Below are positions 7,463-9,576 of a DNA stretch of 9,576 bases, piece after piece; position 1 is the first letter of the stretch; every line of letters starts with the position of its first letter. The DNA comes from Hyphomicrobiales bacterium. Lineage in GTDB: Bacteria; Pseudomonadota; Alphaproteobacteria; Rhizobiales; Aestuariivirgaceae. The notes beneath the pieces are model-generated. The model was not told the DNA's origin, did not search any database, and saw only the letters and a program-made list of their open reading frames with translations. The stretch is taken from assembly GCA_027030295.1 (NCBI GenBank), contig JALVFB010000216.1, forward strand, positions 1 through 9,576, written 5' to 3'. The translations under genes were made by a program, and so were the position numbers.

Positions 7463-9343
7463 TCAGCCGTCTTCCTCGCCCGCCAGCAACAGGGCGTCCA
7501 GCTCTCCGCGCACCTGCTGCAACCGCGCCAACGCCTCTTCCGACTGCTCCTCGCGCCAGGCGGCTTCCGCCAGCGCCAGTTCGCGGCGCAACATGCGCTC
7601 GCGATGCATCTCCTCCAGCCGTGCCACCAGCCCGCGCACGGCCTCATCCACATCCGGCTTCAGAAACGACGACAACCGCCGCCTGCCGCCTTGGGCAAGC
7701 AGCCGCCGCGCCGTCTTTCTGTCGCCATCTTGCAGATGGGCAAGCAGGTCCTCTGTTTCAAGCGGTGCGGAGCCACCACCATCCGCAGCGTGGCAGATGT
7801 GTAATATCGCCTGCGCCAGCGAGTCAAGCGCCCGGCTTGAAAACGGAAAGTCCGCCAGCGCCTCGGCCGTATCGGCGATCAGCGCCGGGCGCAGCAGCAG
7901 CGCCCGCAGCACATCCTGCTCCGCCAGGGGGCCGAGGCTCTCCACCCCATGCGCATGTTGCTTCAACCGCGCCGACGGCGGCGGCGCGAACCGCGATGGC
8001 CACTCTCGGTTCCGTGCTGCCGGTCGGGCAGGCCAGCGGCGAGACGATCCGTGCCCGCCGCCGCGCCCGAACAGCGCGCGCAACCGGTCACGCAGTTCCA
8101 TCAGGTAATGCTGGCGCACCCTTGCGTCCTGAATGCGCCCGGCCAGCGCCTCCACGTCCGCCTCCAGCGCCGCCTTCTCCTCCGGCGTTTTCAGCCGCCG
8201 GCCCTCAGTGGCATGGCGGAACAGAAAATCGATGAGCGCCTCGGCCTGCTCCACCACCGCCAGAAAGGCCGCCCCGCCTTCCGTGCGCACCATGTCATCC
8301 GGGTCCATCCCCTCCGGCAGGAAGGCGAACCGCAGTGAATGCCCGGGCTTGAGATGCGGCAGAGCCGTCTCCAGCGCCCGCCAGGCCGCCTTGCGCCCGG
8401 CCATATCGCCGTCGAAACACATCACCGGCTGCGCCGCCATGCGCCAGAGCATTGCCAGCTGCGATTCGGTCAGCGCCGTGCCCAGCGGCGCCACCACATG
8501 ATGAATGCCCGCCTGATGCAGCGCGATCACGTCCATGTAGCCTTCCACGGCGATCACCTCGCCGCGCTCGAAGGCCGGCTTGCGCGCCAGGTCCAGGTTG
8601 AACAGCACGTTCGACTTGTGAAACACCGGCGTTTCCGGCGAGTTGAGATATTTCGCCCGCGCCTCGCCCAGCGCCCGCCCGCCGAAGGCGATGACGCGTC
8701 CGCGCGCGTCGCGGATGGGAAACATCAGCCGGTGGCGGAAACGATCATATGGCTTGCCGCCGTCCTCCGGCACGGCGATCAGCCCTGCTTCCGCCAGCAG
8801 CTCTTCGGAGACACCCTTGCGCCGGAAGTGTTTCAGCAAGGCGTCACGCGCATCCGGCGCGAAGCCGATGCGGAAGGTGGAGATCGTCTCCAGCCGCAGG
8901 CCGCGTTGTTCGGCGTAGGCGCGCGCCTCTGCGTTGGCAGGATCGAGAAACTGTTTCTGGTAGAAACTTGCCGCCTCCTCCAGCACCTCCATCAGGCCCA
9001 GCCGCCGTTCCTGCCGCTCCGTCTCCCTTGGATCGGGCTTTGGCAGCTCCAGCCCCGCCTCTTCCGCCAGCCGCGCCACCGCTTCCGTGAAGCTCAGCCC
9101 CTCCTTCTCCACCAGAAAGCGGAAATGATCCCCCTTCGCGTGGCAGCCGAAGCAGTAGTAGTAGCCCTTGCGGTCGTCCACGTGAAACGACGGCGTCTTC
9201 TCGTGATGGAACGGGCAGCAGGCCCAATAGTCGCCGCGTGAAGGGTGCGAGCGCTTGCGATCCCAGTGCACGTGCCGCCCCACCACCTGCGAGATGGGCA
9301 GGCGGGCGCGAATTTCGTCGAGGAATGCATCGGAAAAGCGCAT
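7463..9343 (-). CDS. dnaG: DNA primase DnaG
   Basis: DnaG makes the short RNA primers for leading- and lagging-strand DNA synthesis and works with the replicative helicase DnaB. The protein is 626 residues. The N-terminal CHC2 zinc domain has Cys43, His46, Cys64 and Cys67 (CPFHHEKTPSFHV, then YYYCFGCHAKGD). The RNA polymerase core has KYLNSPET (231-238). The TOPRIM domain carries Glu267 in VEGYMD and the acidic pair Asp311/Asp313 in FDGDMAGRKAA, with DPDD (347-350), close to the E. coli numbering. A basic, Gly/Pro/Arg-rich linker (about 427-460) leads to the C-terminal DnaB-binding region, ending in a probable helical segment rich in Glu, Arg and Leu (570-620). All key residues are present. 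I chose ATG 9343 because the protein homology begins at MRFSDAFLDEIRARLPI and GGGAT lies at suitable spacing; the frame is open further to 9418, but that part is translated repeat sequence. Confidence 0.97.
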   Translation of the reverse strand: MRFSDAFLDEIRARLPISQVVGRHVHWDRKRSHPSRGDYWACCPFHHEKTPSFHVDDRKGYYYCFGCHAKGDHFRFLVEKEGLSFTEAVARLAEEAGLELPKPDPRETERQERRLGLMEVLEEAASFYQKQFLDPANAEARAYAEQRGLRLETISTFRIGFAPDARDALLKHFRRKGVSEELLAEAGLIAVPEDGGKPYDRFRHRLMFPIRDARGRVIAFGGRALGEARAKYLNSPETPVFHKSNVLFNLDLARKPAFERGEVIAVEGYMDVIALHQAGIHHVVAPLGTALTESQLAMLWRMAAQPVMCFDGDMAGRKAAWRALETALPHLKPGHSLRFAFLPEGMDPDDMVRTEGGAAFLAVVEQAEALIDFLFRHATEGRRLKTPEEKAALEADVEALAGRIQDARVRQHYLMELRDRLRALFGRGGGHGSSRRWPARPAARNREWPSRFAPPPSARLKQHAHGVESLGPLAEQDVLRALLLRPALIADTAEALADFPFSSRALDSLAQAILHICHAADGGGSAPLETEDLLAHLQDGDRKTARRLLAQGGRRRLSSFLKPDVDEAVRGLVARLEEMHRERMLRRELALAEAAWREEQSEEALARLQQVRGELDALLLAGEEDG

Positions 9344-9576
9344 GGGCATCCCATTGCACGCCACACGACGCCACCTCGTCATGCCGGCGAAAGCCGGCAT
9401 CTCAGGCCATAAACGCATGTGCTTGCGGCCCGAGACCCCGGCTTTCGCCGGGGTGACGAATGGAATAACGGCATTGTATCGCGTAGCGTGCCCATTGCAT
9501 CTTGCCGCCGGGACTCAACCTGCCGCAAGCATCGTGCGCGCGCAAGCGGCGTCTTGTCCACGCAAGTGAGGGCTGT
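9344..9576 (-). other. Region upstream of dnaG; no supported gene
   Basis: Apart from the REP-like pair, this 233-bp end of the window holds no coding sequence I can support. On the minus strand TACAAT (9478-9473) resembles a -10 element that would drive dnaG through the repeat, but no good -35 lies at the right distance. The beginning of the next gene to the right is not visible. Confidence 0.4.
9376..9459. repeat. Pair of inverted REP-like hairpins (BIME-like element)
   Basis: Two 33-bp arms, 9376-9408 and 9427-9459, are inverted copies separated by 18 bp. Each arm holds its own hairpin: left ATGCCGGC-GAAA-GCCGGCAT (9381-9400), right on the minus strand ACCCCGGC-GAAA-GCCGGGGT (9454-9435). 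The arms differ at five positions; four of these are two paired positions changed together (TG/CA to CC/GG), so the stem is preserved. In translation the core reads PAFAGMT or MPAKAGIS, which I know as a signature of dispersed palindromic repeats in proteobacteria. It lies 33 bp upstream of the dnaG start. Confidence 0.8.

Noticed and set aside
9473..9478. TACAAT as a definite dnaG promoter
   Set aside because: No -35 resembling TTGACA lies 16-18 bp upstream; kept only as a note in the upstream region.

Overview
The window looks like GC-rich chromosomal DNA (about 60% or more by eye) from an alphaproteobacterium. RpoH and RpoD both have the alphaproteobacterial sequence type as I remember it: the RpoH core opens GLSAYLQKIRQFPIL and carries an RpoH box QKKLFFNLRKMK, and RpoD has a long acidic non-conserved region. 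The order dnaG then rpoD on one strand is the core of the classical macromolecular-synthesis operon. I cannot name a genus from the sequence.

Layout: (1) 1-676, minus strand, the N-terminal 225 residues of an ApbE-type FAD:protein FMN transferase lipoprotein that runs off the left edge. (2) 677-955, a divergent intergenic region with a good sigma70-type promoter and a perfect 14-bp palindrome in front of rpoH. (3) 956-2026, plus strand, rpoH, with an unusual ~75-residue N-terminal extension. (4) 2027-2278, an AT-rich control region (about 40% GC over 2061-2220) with overlapping promoter candidates and a duplicated ribosome-binding segment. (5) 2279-4321, plus strand, a two-pass membrane protein with a degenerate GGDEF domain and an intact EAL domain. 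(6) 4322-4370, a probable bidirectional terminator between convergent genes. (7) 4371-5192, minus, a secreted MltB-type lytic murein transglycosylase. (8) 5282-7171, minus, rpoD. (9) 7172-7462, a 291-bp spacer with no gene I can support. (10) 7463-9343, minus, dnaG. (11) 9344-9576, an upstream region holding a pair of inverted REP-like hairpins.

Functionally this is mainly housekeeping: primase and principal sigma factor on one strand, facing the heat-shock sigma factor and a cyclic-di-GMP hydrolase on the other, with cell-wall and flavinylation enzymes alongside. I found no CRISPR array, tRNA, rRNA, transposase, prophage or defence system. The best leads are small: the REP-like pair with compensatory base changes, the RpoH N-terminal extension, the palindrome at the rpoH promoter, and the unusual leader of the GGDEF-EAL gene.
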